This document shows, in pieces, positions 34,790 through 44,846 of a stretch of DNA of 64,000 bases (the first letter of the stretch is position 1; the number at the start of each line of letters is the position of its first letter). A program made the position numbers and the translations under genes. The stretch is from Gellertiella hungarica (GTDB taxonomy: Bacteria > Pseudomonadota > Alphaproteobacteria > Rhizobiales > Rhizobiaceae), in the NCBI RefSeq assembly GCF_014197145.1, contig NZ_JACIEZ010000007.1:62001-126000 (forward strand), written 5' to 3'. The notes beneath the pieces are model-generated. The model saw nothing but the letters and a program-made list of their open reading frames with translations. It had not been told where the DNA came from and did no database searches.

Positions 34790-35413
34790 TCAGCTTCCGG
34801 CTCCGATCCGCTTCATGGCGTTCCCGGCCGCAAATTTCAGGAAGGGTTCGTCGGCAAAGCGCGCGGCGATGCGCGAAAGCGCCGGGATGGCCGCCTCCGT
34901 CCCCACCTCGCCCAGAAGGTCGAGCGCGGTTGCCACCACGTTCGGATGCCGGTCGGCGGAGACGACGGCGATCAGCCACTCTTCCACCTTGGGGTGACGC
35001 AGCGCCTCCAGCACATTGACGGCGAAGATGCGGACATCGGAATCCGGGTGGTCGAGGAGCCGCTCCATGTGCGGGGCGACTTCCGCCGGCAGCGCCTGCA
35101 GGATCTCGATCACGGTGTTGCGCAGCGCCGCATCCTCCGAGGAGAGAAACGGCAGGAGCCGCTCCACGGTCACGGCGCTTTGCGTGCGCATCAGCGCCAC
35201 GGCAATCGCCTCGCGGGTCGGGATGTCGGTCTCGACCGCAAAGCGGGCGCACAGCGCCTCCGCCGCTGCGGCATTGCCCGCCAGGCGGCGCGCCGCCGCC
35301 TGGCGTCCGGCAGCGTCGGGGCCACCGAGCAGCGCGATCGCCTCATCGGCGGACAGGGCCGCCTGCGATCCGGCTTGCGGAAGGTCTTCCGCCCTCGTTT
35401 TCCTCAACGGCAT
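34790..35413 (-). CDS. HEAT-repeat protein between cheB and cheR
   Basis: This 207-residue protein consists of four to five alpha-helical HEAT-like repeats. They are visible as repeated LLPFLSSEDAALRNTVIEIL, LLDHPDSDVRIFAVNVL and VVSADRHPNVVATALDLL units. The end (EPFLKFAAGNAMKRIG) also looks like a helix pair. HEAT proteins are scaffolds for protein contacts. It sits between cheB (ten bases upstream) and cheR (zero bases downstream), so it probably bridges adaptation enzymes or a receptor. No catalytic motif is visible. Confidence 0.8.
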   Translation of the reverse strand: MPLRKTRAEDLPQAGSQAALSADEAIALLGGPDAAGRQAAARRLAGNAAAAEALCARFAVETDIPTREAIAVALMRTQSAVTVERLLPFLSSEDAALRNTVIEILQALPAEVAPHMERLLDHPDSDVRIFAVNVLEALRHPKVEEWLIAVVSADRHPNVVATALDLLGEVGTEAAIPALSRIAARFADEPFLKFAAGNAMKRIGAGS

Positions 35414-35423
35414 TGCGGGTCTC

Positions 35424-36527
35424 CTACTTTACCCATTCGATAATCTTGGCGGCCACGGCCGAAGCCGGCAGGACGACGCTGGCCCCGCCCCTTTCGATCA
35501 GGTCGCGCGGCATGCCGAAAACGACGCAGCTCTCCTCGCTTTCGGCGATGGTGCGGCCACCGCGGCGCTTCAGCTCCGTCATCTGCTCCGCCCCGTCATT
35601 GCCCATGCCGGTCATCTGCACCGCGAGGATCCGGTCCGGGCGGAACACCTCCATGGCGGAGGCGACGAGCACGTCGACCGACGGGTGCCAGTTGTGCCGG
35701 GGGGATTCCGGCTTGTTGATCGTGACGAGCGTGCCGTTGCGCTCGCCGATGGCGAGGTCGGTCCCGCCCCTGGCGATGGTGATGGTGCCGCGCAGCAGCG
35801 GCTCGAACTGCGCCGCCTCGCGCACCGTGAGGGCGCACAGCCCGTCGAGCCGACGGGCAAGCGGTCCGGTAAAGGAGGCCGGCATGTGCTGGGCGACGAC
35901 CACAGGCCAGCGCAGATCCGCCGGGAGCGCCGGCAGAAGCTCCTCGAGGGTGCGCGGCCCGCCCGTCGAGATGCCGATGACGATCACGCCTTCCGGCCGG
36001 CCCTGCGGCAGCCGGCGGGGAGCTTCCACCGGCCCGGGCGCGGGCGCGGCAACCGCCTCGCGCTTCGGCCGGACCGCCGGCGGGGCCGGAGGACGTTCCG
36101 GCTCCCGTGCGGCGGGCGCGGTGCCCTTTGGCTTCAGCCGGGCCCGTGCGGCAGCCTTCACCTTGGACACGAGGTCCTTCGCCACGTCGTCCATCGACAG
36201 CGAGATGGTGCCGCCGGGCTTGGCGATGAAATCGACCGCCCCCATTGCCAGCGCCTCGAAGGTGGACATCGCCCCCTTCGTCGTCAGCGAGGAGACCATG
36301 ACGACGGGCGTCGGCCGGGCCGCCATGATCTGCGAGAGGGCGGTCAGCCCGTCCATCTCGGGCATGTTGACATCCAGCGTGATCACATCCGGCGGGTTGT
36401 TGAGCACCTCGCGGACGGCCTCTGCCCCGTTGTTGGCCGTGCGCACCTCGAGACCGGCGTCCCGGAAAAGCGTGCCGAGATGCTTGCGCATCAGGGCGGA
36501 GTCATCGACAACAAGCACTGCAGTCAT
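35424..36527 (-). CDS. cheB: Protein-glutamate methylesterase CheB
   Basis: This 367-residue enzyme has a receiver domain with D52 (VITLDVNMP) and a lysine in FIAKPGG. A 40-residue proline/alanine-rich linker near residues 140-175 follows. The methylesterase domain has catalytic serine in GISTGGP, histidine in AQHMP and aspartate in GMGNDGAE. Phosphorylation by CheA activates removal of receptor methyl groups, the counterpart of the operon's CheR. It is 11 bases after the triple-CheW gene. Confidence 0.96.
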   Translation of the reverse strand: MTAVLVVDDSALMRKHLGTLFRDAGLEVRTANNGAEAVREVLNNPPDVITLDVNMPEMDGLTALSQIMAARPTPVVMVSSLTTKGAMSTFEALAMGAVDFIAKPGGTISLSMDDVAKDLVSKVKAAARARLKPKGTAPAAREPERPPAPPAVRPKREAVAAPAPGPVEAPRRLPQGRPEGVIVIGISTGGPRTLEELLPALPADLRWPVVVAQHMPASFTGPLARRLDGLCALTVREAAQFEPLLRGTITIARGGTDLAIGERNGTLVTINKPESPRHNWHPSVDVLVASAMEVFRPDRILAVQMTGMGNDGAEQMTELKRRGGRTIAESEESCVVFGMPRDLIERGGASVVLPASAVAAKIIEWVK

Positions 36528-36538
36528 CGCCTGCTCCC

Positions 36539-38080
36539 TCAGGCCACCTTGTCGAGCTGCGCCATTTCGGTTCCCGAAAGCAGCGCGGCGGGATCGACCA
36601 GCATGATCATCCGGTTCTGCTTCTCGAGATTGGCGACGCGGCCGAGGATCTTCTGCTGCTCGCCCGAAAGCCGCGGCGCGGGCTCGATGGCGTTGCGGGG
36701 GATCTTCAGCACCTCGAGCACCGCATCGACGATGAAGCCCATGCGCTTGCCCTCGAAGACATAGACCATGATGCGCTGGCGGTCGTTGCGGGTGACGTCG
36801 CCGAGACCGAGGCGCCGGCGCTGGTCCATGACCGGCAGCACCGAACCGCGCAGGTTGATGACACCCTCGACGAAACCGGGCGCCTTCGGCACATGGGTGA
36901 GCTGTTCCGGCACCCGGACGATTTCCTGCACGGTGGCGATCGGCACGCCGAACTCCTCGCTTCCCAGCCGGAAGACGACCACCTGCTCCTCGTCCTCGAT
37001 GACATCCTCGTCGATGTCGCTTGCATAGATGTCGTGCATGGTCTTCTCCGCATGCGAAACCTGGTCGAAAGCCGCCTGGAAGGAGGCGAGCTGGAACATC
37101 CGGCCCGTATCGATGACCGAAACCAGACGCCTTCCGTTGTCGAGGTGGCAGACCGAGGCGATCTCCTCGATGCCGCCACCCTTGGCCAGCAGGCCCGGAA
37201 GCGGCTCCACGAGATTGCGCGGAACCCTGAGCACCTCGTCCACCGTATCGGCAACCACGCCGACCGCATTGCCGTCGTCGAGGCCGAGGACGACCACGCG
37301 CTGCGTCTCGTCCTCGCCGCTCTCGGGCAGGTTCAGCATGGCCCTCAGCGACACGAGCGGAAGCAGCCGTTCGCGAAGGGTCATCAGCCCGAGCACGTGA
37401 TGGGGCGCGTTCGGCACCACCGCCACCCGCTGCGGCATCTGGACGATTTCCTGCACGGCCGCGATGTCGGCCGCATATTCCTGCTCGCAGACCGAGAAGG
37501 ATACGAGCTGCAGCTCGTCCACTTCCTCGAGATCCGCATCCTCCGGGCCGGCACCGTGGAAGATGCCTTCGTGGCTGGTGGCGCTGCGGGTGCCGGACAG
37601 GATCGCGGCGAATTCCTGGCGGATGATGTGCTGGAAATCCAGCACCATCACCAGATCGTCCTTCTGGGTGCGCACCACCCCCGTGAGGAGGTCGTCGCGG
37701 ATCGAGGAGCGGATGCTCGAGACCGGCTCGATCTCCGCATTGTTCACCGCGATCACGCTCGACACGCGGTCGACCACGAAGCCGAGCGGCGAGCCGAAAT
37801 TGATCACCAGCGCCCGGGTGGAATCCGTGTGCGGGACGTCCGGCAGCCCGAAGATGCGCCGGAGATCGACGATCGGCAGCACCCGGCCGCGCAGGTTGGC
37901 GAGCCCGAGAAGCGAACGCGGGGCGAGCGGAACCCGCGCCAGATCCGGCACGCGGATGATCTCCTGGACCGGGCCCATGGGCGCGGCGAAGATTTCGTCC
38001 TCGACCATGAAGGTCACGAACTGGCTGTCCTCGCGCTCGGCAAGGCCGTCATCGGCCTGTTCCCTGATGTCGTCCTGCAT
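36539..38080 (-). CDS. CheW-type adaptor with three tandem CheW domains
   Basis: This 513-residue protein consists of three consecutive CheW domains (roughly residues 18-160, 185-325 and 350-500). Each has the VQEIIRVP/VQEIVQMP/VQEIVRVP strand and the LRGRVLPIVDLR-type loop. Standard CheW is one domain of about 150-160 residues that links receptor and CheA. AAAGGAGG before the ATG sets the start. It lies 11 bases after the tandem-tip receptor gene and 11 before cheB. Confidence 0.95.
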   Translation of the reverse strand: MQDDIREQADDGLAEREDSQFVTFMVEDEIFAAPMGPVQEIIRVPDLARVPLAPRSLLGLANLRGRVLPIVDLRRIFGLPDVPHTDSTRALVINFGSPLGFVVDRVSSVIAVNNAEIEPVSSIRSSIRDDLLTGVVRTQKDDLVMVLDFQHIIRQEFAAILSGTRSATSHEGIFHGAGPEDADLEEVDELQLVSFSVCEQEYAADIAAVQEIVQMPQRVAVVPNAPHHVLGLMTLRERLLPLVSLRAMLNLPESGEDETQRVVVLGLDDGNAVGVVADTVDEVLRVPRNLVEPLPGLLAKGGGIEEIASVCHLDNGRRLVSVIDTGRMFQLASFQAAFDQVSHAEKTMHDIYASDIDEDVIEDEEQVVVFRLGSEEFGVPIATVQEIVRVPEQLTHVPKAPGFVEGVINLRGSVLPVMDQRRRLGLGDVTRNDRQRIMVYVFEGKRMGFIVDAVLEVLKIPRNAIEPAPRLSGEQQKILGRVANLEKQNRMIMLVDPAALLSGTEMAQLDKVA

Positions 38081-38091
38081 GGGGACCTCCT

Positions 38092-40026
38092 TTAGCCGGC
38101 GCTCTGGAGTTCGTCGGCGAGAGAGGCGATCTCCTCGATGGCGGCGAGCATTTCTTCCGTGCCCTGCGACTGCTGCTTGGCGGCGGTTGCGGCTTCGGCG
38201 GCTGCCTTTTCGGCTTCGGTCGCCGCATCCGCGATCTGGTCGAGGCCCTGCTTGGTCTGGCTGAGTGCAACGGCGATCTCGCGGGCGCTGGTGAGGATCT
38301 CGCTGGTCCCGTCTTCCACCTCCTTGACGTCGCTCTCGATGGCATTCAGCGCATCGGTGGTCTTCCTGGCCTTGTCCACCTCGCCCATGGCGGCCTCGAC
38401 GATCTCGTCGAGATCGCGGCCGACGATCTGGATCTGGTCCTGAACGGATTTCACGAGGTCCTTGATCCGGTCGGCATTTTCGGCGGAGTCCCGGGCAAGG
38501 TTGCGGATGTCGGTGGCGACGACGGCAAAGCCCTTGCCGAACTCGCCGGCGCGCGCGGCTTCGATGGAGCCGTTGACGGCCAGCATGTTGGTCTGGATCG
38601 AGACATTGGCGATCGCCTCGACGATCTTGTCGATCTTGCGCGATACCACGCCGAGATCCTTCACCTGGCGGATGCTGGTGCGGGTATCCTCGGCCGAGGA
38701 CGAGATGCCCCTGATCAGCTCGTCGACGGCGGTCCTGTTGGAGCCGAGGAGGAGGCGGATGGCCGTGACCCGCTCGGCGCTCGCATCGGCGCGCTTCAGG
38801 GCGAGGTCCGCGCCCTTCTCGATCTGGCCCATGGCGGCGGCGGCCTGGGCGGTGGCGGCGGCGGAGGTCTGCGTACCCTTCCTGATCTGCTCGAGCGCGG
38901 TCATGATCTGGCCGCCCGCCCGGTTGATGCTCTGGATGGCGGAGGAAAGCTCCTCGGAGGCGGATGCGACTTCCTCGGCGCTCTTGGTGATGTCGGAGGA
39001 GTTCTTCAGGTCTTCGGCCAGTTCGTTGAGCGACTGGGCGGTCTGCTCGCATTCGGCAAGCGATTCCGACTGGGCCGCCACGGCCTTGGCGGATTCTTCG
39101 GCGGCGGCGGACTGTTCCTCCGCTGCGGCGGCGATGTCTTCCGCCCCGCGCAGCGCCTGGTTTGCCGCCGCATTGGACTGGATGGCGGCCGAGGCGATCT
39201 CGCGCGAGCCGTTGAGGATCTCCAGCATGTTCTTCGAGATCTCGCCGAGCTGCTCGGTGATGACCTTGCTGCGCTCCACCTCGCCCATCACGCTTTCGGC
39301 GGAATTGTTGATGCCGGTGGTGATTGCGTCCACGTCGGTCTGGATCTGGCCCACGAGTTCGGCGATCTGCTGGGCGCTCTTTTCAGAGGTCTCGGCCAGC
39401 GTGCGGACTTCGTCGGCAACCACGGCAAAGCCCTTGCCGTGCTTGCCCGCGCGGGCCGCCTCGATCGCGGCATTGAGCGCGAGCAGGTTGGTCTGGTCGG
39501 CGATGCGGGCGACCGCCTTGACGATGTCGCCGATATTGGCGGCCTGGGCCTCCAGCTCCTTGACGAGCTGCACCGAGCCCGCCTGGCGCTGGGCGGCGAC
39601 CCCAACGTTCGACACGAGCGCCGCGATGTCGTCGGCGGTCCGGTTGGCGACCGTCTGCACGGCCTCGACCTTCGACTGGCTGGTTTCGGCGACTTTCAGC
39701 TGCCGGGAAATGCTGTCCATCACCTGACGGGTGGCGGCCAGCGATTCCTGCGCGGCGCCACTCGCCTGTTCGGCACCGGCGGCGATCAGGTCGGAGGCGC
39801 GCTTCAGCTCTTCGGCCGCCGAGGCGGCCTCGGCGGTGCTGGACGCGATCTGGCTGGTGGCGGCCGCGATGCGCTCGGCAGCCTGCTGCTGCTTGGCGAA
39901 GGTACGGGCCCGCTTGCGCTGGGCCTCCGCCTCCCGGGCAGCGGCCGCGGGAAGGGTCTTGTGTGCCTGCGTGGTGCCCTGTGCTGCGGGCATCGTCGAT
40001 GCCCCCGTCTTCTTTACAATCGGCAT
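38092..40026 (-). CDS. Soluble chemoreceptor with two tandem signalling hairpins
   Basis: This 644-residue all-helical protein has no membrane span and no recognised sensor domain. It carries two separate receptor tips: [18 protein letters not shown] near residue 175 and [18 protein letters not shown] near residue 495. Each is followed by GKGFAVVA and an EVR or DIR segment. Ordinary receptors have one tip per chain. It starts the chemosensory operon and precedes the triple-CheW gene. The extended length and duplicated tip suggest a special array geometry. Confidence 0.92.
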   Translation of the reverse strand: MPIVKKTGASTMPAAQGTTQAHKTLPAAAAREAEAQRKRARTFAKQQQAAERIAAATSQIASSTAEAASAAEELKRASDLIAAGAEQASGAAQESLAATRQVMDSISRQLKVAETSQSKVEAVQTVANRTADDIAALVSNVGVAAQRQAGSVQLVKELEAQAANIGDIVKAVARIADQTNLLALNAAIEAARAGKHGKGFAVVADEVRTLAETSEKSAQQIAELVGQIQTDVDAITTGINNSAESVMGEVERSKVITEQLGEISKNMLEILNGSREIASAAIQSNAAANQALRGAEDIAAAAEEQSAAAEESAKAVAAQSESLAECEQTAQSLNELAEDLKNSSDITKSAEEVASASEELSSAIQSINRAGGQIMTALEQIRKGTQTSAAATAQAAAAMGQIEKGADLALKRADASAERVTAIRLLLGSNRTAVDELIRGISSSAEDTRTSIRQVKDLGVVSRKIDKIVEAIANVSIQTNMLAVNGSIEAARAGEFGKGFAVVATDIRNLARDSAENADRIKDLVKSVQDQIQIVGRDLDEIVEAAMGEVDKARKTTDALNAIESDVKEVEDGTSEILTSAREIAVALSQTKQGLDQIADAATEAEKAAAEAATAAKQQSQGTEEMLAAIEEIASLADELQSAG

Positions 40027-40311
40027 GCGACGACCTCTGCTGCTTTGAAATTGACCACTCCATCGCCGGCACCTGTTTAAGTTCCGGCTTTCGTGAGAGT
40101 GTTTGATATTAGGCCAGCAAAGGGGTCAAGTTGGTGCATTATCCCATACTGTATGAGTTATTATGGGTATGCCGAAATGACACTGTTTCATCGTAGAACA
40201 GTGGATATTAAGCGGAATTCAATATTTAGAAAATGCTGAAAGGCAGCCAATCATCGTTAAAAATATACTTACAGCCGGTCGCCGCTCTCCGGGGCAGCCG
40301 GCCCCCGTGGC
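40027..40311 (-). promoter_or_regulatory. Promoter region of the chemosensory operon with inverted repeats
   Basis: This 285-base AT-rich stretch precedes the tandem-tip receptor gene. It holds an 11-base palindrome CATACTGTATG (40145-40155) and a perfect inverted repeat CACTGTT-N9-AACAGTG (40181-40203). The latter overlaps the nine-base word ACTGTTTCA, also found upstream of the PAS receptor gene. These may be operators for a shared regulator. A GC-rich inverted repeat (40290-40308) lies just after the stop of the next gene and could be its terminator. No confident -35/-10 pair is seen. Confidence 0.4.
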
Positions 40312-41070
40312 TCAGCGCGGCAGGGCAAAGCTGTCCTTGAGCCGTTCCATCAGGCCGGCGATGCCGTCCGCCCCGTCGTCCCCCTCGGCCCGGCGGGTGG
40401 CGGCGAGCACATGGCCTAGCGGATCGGCGAGGAGTGCAGCCAGCGCATCCGCATCCTCGGGCAGGCAATAGGACGACATCTCGAAACCCTGGCGGTCATC
40501 GAACCAGCCGATATCGGCGCGCTCCTCGTCGAACTCGATGCCCACCCAGTCGAAGCCGGGGCGGGAATCGACGCCGGCGAAGGAGCGCAGGAGCTGGAAC
40601 TGCAGCGTGCACTCCCGCCCGTCCGACCCGAAGACGAGATCGCTGACGGCGGCATGGCGCTGGAGCATGGCAATGGTGTCGCCGGTGACGTGGAGGTCGG
40701 GCCGGGGAATGGCGGGCGCCGTCTCCGCGCGGTTCCAGCTTCCGCCGCTGGCCACCGCAAGCGAGACGAGCGCGAGCGGCTCCGTCAGCAGCTCCTCGAT
40801 TTCCTCCGGTTCGAGTCGGGCAGCCGGCCGGGTCAGCACGCATGCTCCGTCGGCGAGCGTAAGGCGGAAGGCGACATATCCCCAGGCGAAGATGATGTCG
40901 ACCGGCGGTCCCTGCTCCCCCGTCATCAGCCCGGGCATGCAGCCCGTCTTCAGGAACAGGCCGAGCCGCGCCCTTCCGCCCTCGCTGGCGAGCAGGTAGG
41001 AGGAGACACGTCCATCGGCGGCAAGATCCGCAAGCGTATCGCCCGCCATGTAAAGAGAATGAACATCCAT
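40312..41070 (-). CDS. Protein of unknown family upstream of the chemosensory operon
   Basis: This 252-residue soluble acidic protein matches no family I recognise. The text divides into two similar-sized halves. The first contains ARLGLFLKTGCMPGLM and a WGYVAF strand; the second contains RECTLQFQLLRSFAG and a DWVGIEFDEE strand. This hints at a duplicated alpha/beta fold. The ATG at 41070 has GGAG nine bases upstream; a TTG at 41100 would add ten residues. The gene reads toward the chemosensory operon. Partnership with it is inferred from position. Confidence 0.6.
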   Translation of the reverse strand: MDVHSLYMAGDTLADLAADGRVSSYLLASEGGRARLGLFLKTGCMPGLMTGEQGPPVDIIFAWGYVAFRLTLADGACVLTRPAARLEPEEIEELLTEPLALVSLAVASGGSWNRAETAPAIPRPDLHVTGDTIAMLQRHAAVSDLVFGSDGRECTLQFQLLRSFAGVDSRPGFDWVGIEFDEERADIGWFDDRQGFEMSSYCLPEDADALAALLADPLGHVLAATRRAEGDDGADGIAGLMERLKDSFALPR

Positions 41071-41206
41071 GCCGTCGGGCTCCGCTCCTTCAGTCGGCAA
41101 AATGCATAAAAATATACATTTATTTTAGCCTTCTGTGTTACACAATAATTTAATTTATGACGCATAACATCCGGAAGATCAAAAGTTATTTCTCCGGTGA
41201 AAAGCG
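41071..41206. promoter_or_regulatory. AT-rich divergent promoter region
   Basis: This 136-base gap is much richer in A and T than its surroundings. It contains TGTGTTACACA (11-base near-palindrome) around 41134-41144 and several TATA-like words. It should hold both promoters for the divergent genes at 41070 and 41207. Confidence 0.4.
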
Positions 41207-42823
41207 GTGCTCTCCTATAGCCAGTCTGGCAAATATGCCACCAAATCAACAGTTTGCCAGCCACTTTCCGGGATACGCAGCCGGGTGGAATCGACATTCC
41301 ACACCATCGGCCGGCTGCTCGACCAGCTTGCGGCCGTTGCCGCCGCGTTCCAGGGTTATCTCCGGCAGGACCTGAGCGCCGGTATCGAGTTGCCCAATTA
41401 TTCCCGTGCCTTCCTGGATGGCGTGCGCCGGTTCGATGGCGAGGGCCAGGCGTTCCGGGCCAGCCTTGACCGGGCATCCGCCGATGCCCGTGCGCTGCAT
41501 TGCCAGCTTGCGGTTCTGACCGACCACAGCATCCACCTGCGCAGCTGCACCTTCACGCTGAAGGTCATCAGCGCCCGCTACCCGGAGATCTCGGGCTTTG
41601 CGGAAGAAATGGCCGAGTATGTCGGCCGCATCCGCGCCGCGGTCGATACGCTGTCCGGCGAACTCGAGCGCGTGATTCGCATGGCGCGGCAGGTGGACGA
41701 GAGCGGCGACACCCGCTCCGACCGCCCGAGCCTCGACGAGGCCTTCAAGACCGAACCGGCCTCCATGCGCATCGCGGCGGAAGAGATCGACCAGATGATC
41801 GCGCGGCTGATGAGCACGCTCCAGTGCGGCGACATCGCCAGCCAGCGGCTGGATCACATCGTGCAGGCGGTGGAGGCGGTGGAGAACGCCATGCTGACCC
41901 CCGAGGACCGGGCCCGCTTTCTCGCGATGATCGATGCGCAGCTCGACCAGACCATTGCGGACCTCGGCGTGAACTGCGGCATGTTCACCGAGAATATCGA
42001 GTTGATCGCCAGCCGCATCGAGGTGCTGGCTGCCAATGCGGACGTGCACCGCATCGGGCTTGCGGAGAATTACCGCCAGCTTCAGAAGCGGCTCGACGAC
42101 TATTTCGCCGAATTGCGGTCGATGCTCCGGCGCCGGGGCGAGCAGCAGGCGCTGTTTGCCGGCGGCAGCGACGGCGCGGGCACGCGTCGGGTCGAGGAAG
42201 CGATCGATGCGATCGGCTCGGCCGTGCGCGACATCTATTACATGGCGCTCAACACGACGCTCAGCTGCGGCCGCATCGGCGGTACCGCCGCCTCCGCAGC
42301 GCCCGTGACGACCGAGATCCGCCGCCACGTCCAGATCCTCAGCGAGGCGTCGGACCTGATGGCCTCGCTCTGCCCGCGCATGACGCAGGCGCTTGCCGAG
42401 GGCGGCCAGATGGCGCTCGACACCGGCCTCGAACCGGATTTCGCCGCCGAGCACGAGCGGCTGTCGGCACAGGTGCATGCCATGGCGGAGCGCGCCCGCG
42501 AGGCCTGGCTCAGCCCGGCGCAGCTCAATGCGCTTTCCCGCCAGCTGCTCGGCGAAATGCCCCATCTCGCGGAAGTCTCTGCCGGGTCGCAGGCGGTGCA
42601 GGACCATCTGGGCGCCTATCGCGACGCCGGCCAGTCCCCCGTTCGGGACCAGAAGCGGGTGGACGAGCTCAGCGAGCGGCTCTTTGCCCTCTACACGATG
42701 AATTCCGAGCGTGAGGTGCACAAGCAGCACTTCTGGCTGGACATCGACTCCAGCGATTGCGAGGCGATCAACCTCTTCGGCGACGAAGCGGCCGAGATGT
42801 CGCTCGACGCGGTGCTGTTCTAG
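41207..42823 (+). CDS. Large helical receptor-like protein with degenerate signalling hairpin
   Basis: This 538-residue predominantly alpha-helical protein has no membrane span. Near residue 348 it contains YYMALNTTLSCGRIG, later followed by TTEIRRHVQILSE. This parallels the chemoreceptor tip (ALNAxxEAARAG ... EVR), but the glutamate/arginine core and the GFAVVA segment are lost. LQCGDIASQRLDHI near residue 205 is another conserved-looking signature. It starts with GTG at 41207, because a stop codon precedes it in frame. It is divergent from the unknown protein gene and near the chemosensory operon, so an accessory role is likely. Confidence 0.65.
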   Translation: MLSYSQSGKYATKSTVCQPLSGIRSRVESTFHTIGRLLDQLAAVAAAFQGYLRQDLSAGIELPNYSRAFLDGVRRFDGEGQAFRASLDRASADARALHCQLAVLTDHSIHLRSCTFTLKVISARYPEISGFAEEMAEYVGRIRAAVDTLSGELERVIRMARQVDESGDTRSDRPSLDEAFKTEPASMRIAAEEIDQMIARLMSTLQCGDIASQRLDHIVQAVEAVENAMLTPEDRARFLAMIDAQLDQTIADLGVNCGMFTENIELIASRIEVLAANADVHRIGLAENYRQLQKRLDDYFAELRSMLRRRGEQQALFAGGSDGAGTRRVEEAIDAIGSAVRDIYYMALNTTLSCGRIGGTAASAAPVTTEIRRHVQILSEASDLMASLCPRMTQALAEGGQMALDTGLEPDFAAEHERLSAQVHAMAERAREAWLSPAQLNALSRQLLGEMPHLAEVSAGSQAVQDHLGAYRDAGQSPVRDQKRVDELSERLFALYTMNSEREVHKQHFWLDIDSSDCEAINLFGDEAAEMSLDAVLF

Positions 42824-42889
42824 CCTCGCCGGGCTTCTGCCGGTGCGAAATGGCGTCTGCCGCCCGGCCTTTCACCTTGTCCGATCATG

Positions 42890-42920
42890 AAAAAAGGGTG
42901 CCGCGACGGCACCCTTTTTT
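42890..42920. terminator. Bidirectional rho-independent terminator
   Basis: An eight-base-pair stem GGGTGCCG / CGGCACCC with a three-base loop is flanked by six A residues before and six T residues after. It therefore works on both strands, separating the convergent genes ending at 42823 and 42943. Confidence 0.93.
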
Positions 42921-42942
42921 CTGCGTCCCTGTCGTCCGGCCG

Positions 42943-44829
<1,887 letters not shown>

Positions 44830-44846
44830 GTGGACCTGTCCGCTGT

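Noticed and set aside
33945-35252. N-terminal extension of the 33573 CheY frame to a 559-residue protein
   Set aside because: The extra part is an out-of-frame reading of cheR and the HEAT gene. The real receiver starts at MKSILIIDDA (33944).
38081-39052. N-terminal extension of the triple-CheW frame to 837 residues
   Set aside because: The extra residues are a shadow of the receptor gene, and AAAGGAGG precedes the ATG at 38080.
41157-41375. 72-codon frame with an ATG start before the 41207 gene
   Set aside because: It could have been the true N-terminus of that gene after a frameshift, but it has no clear domain. The GTG frame continues without interruption from 41207.
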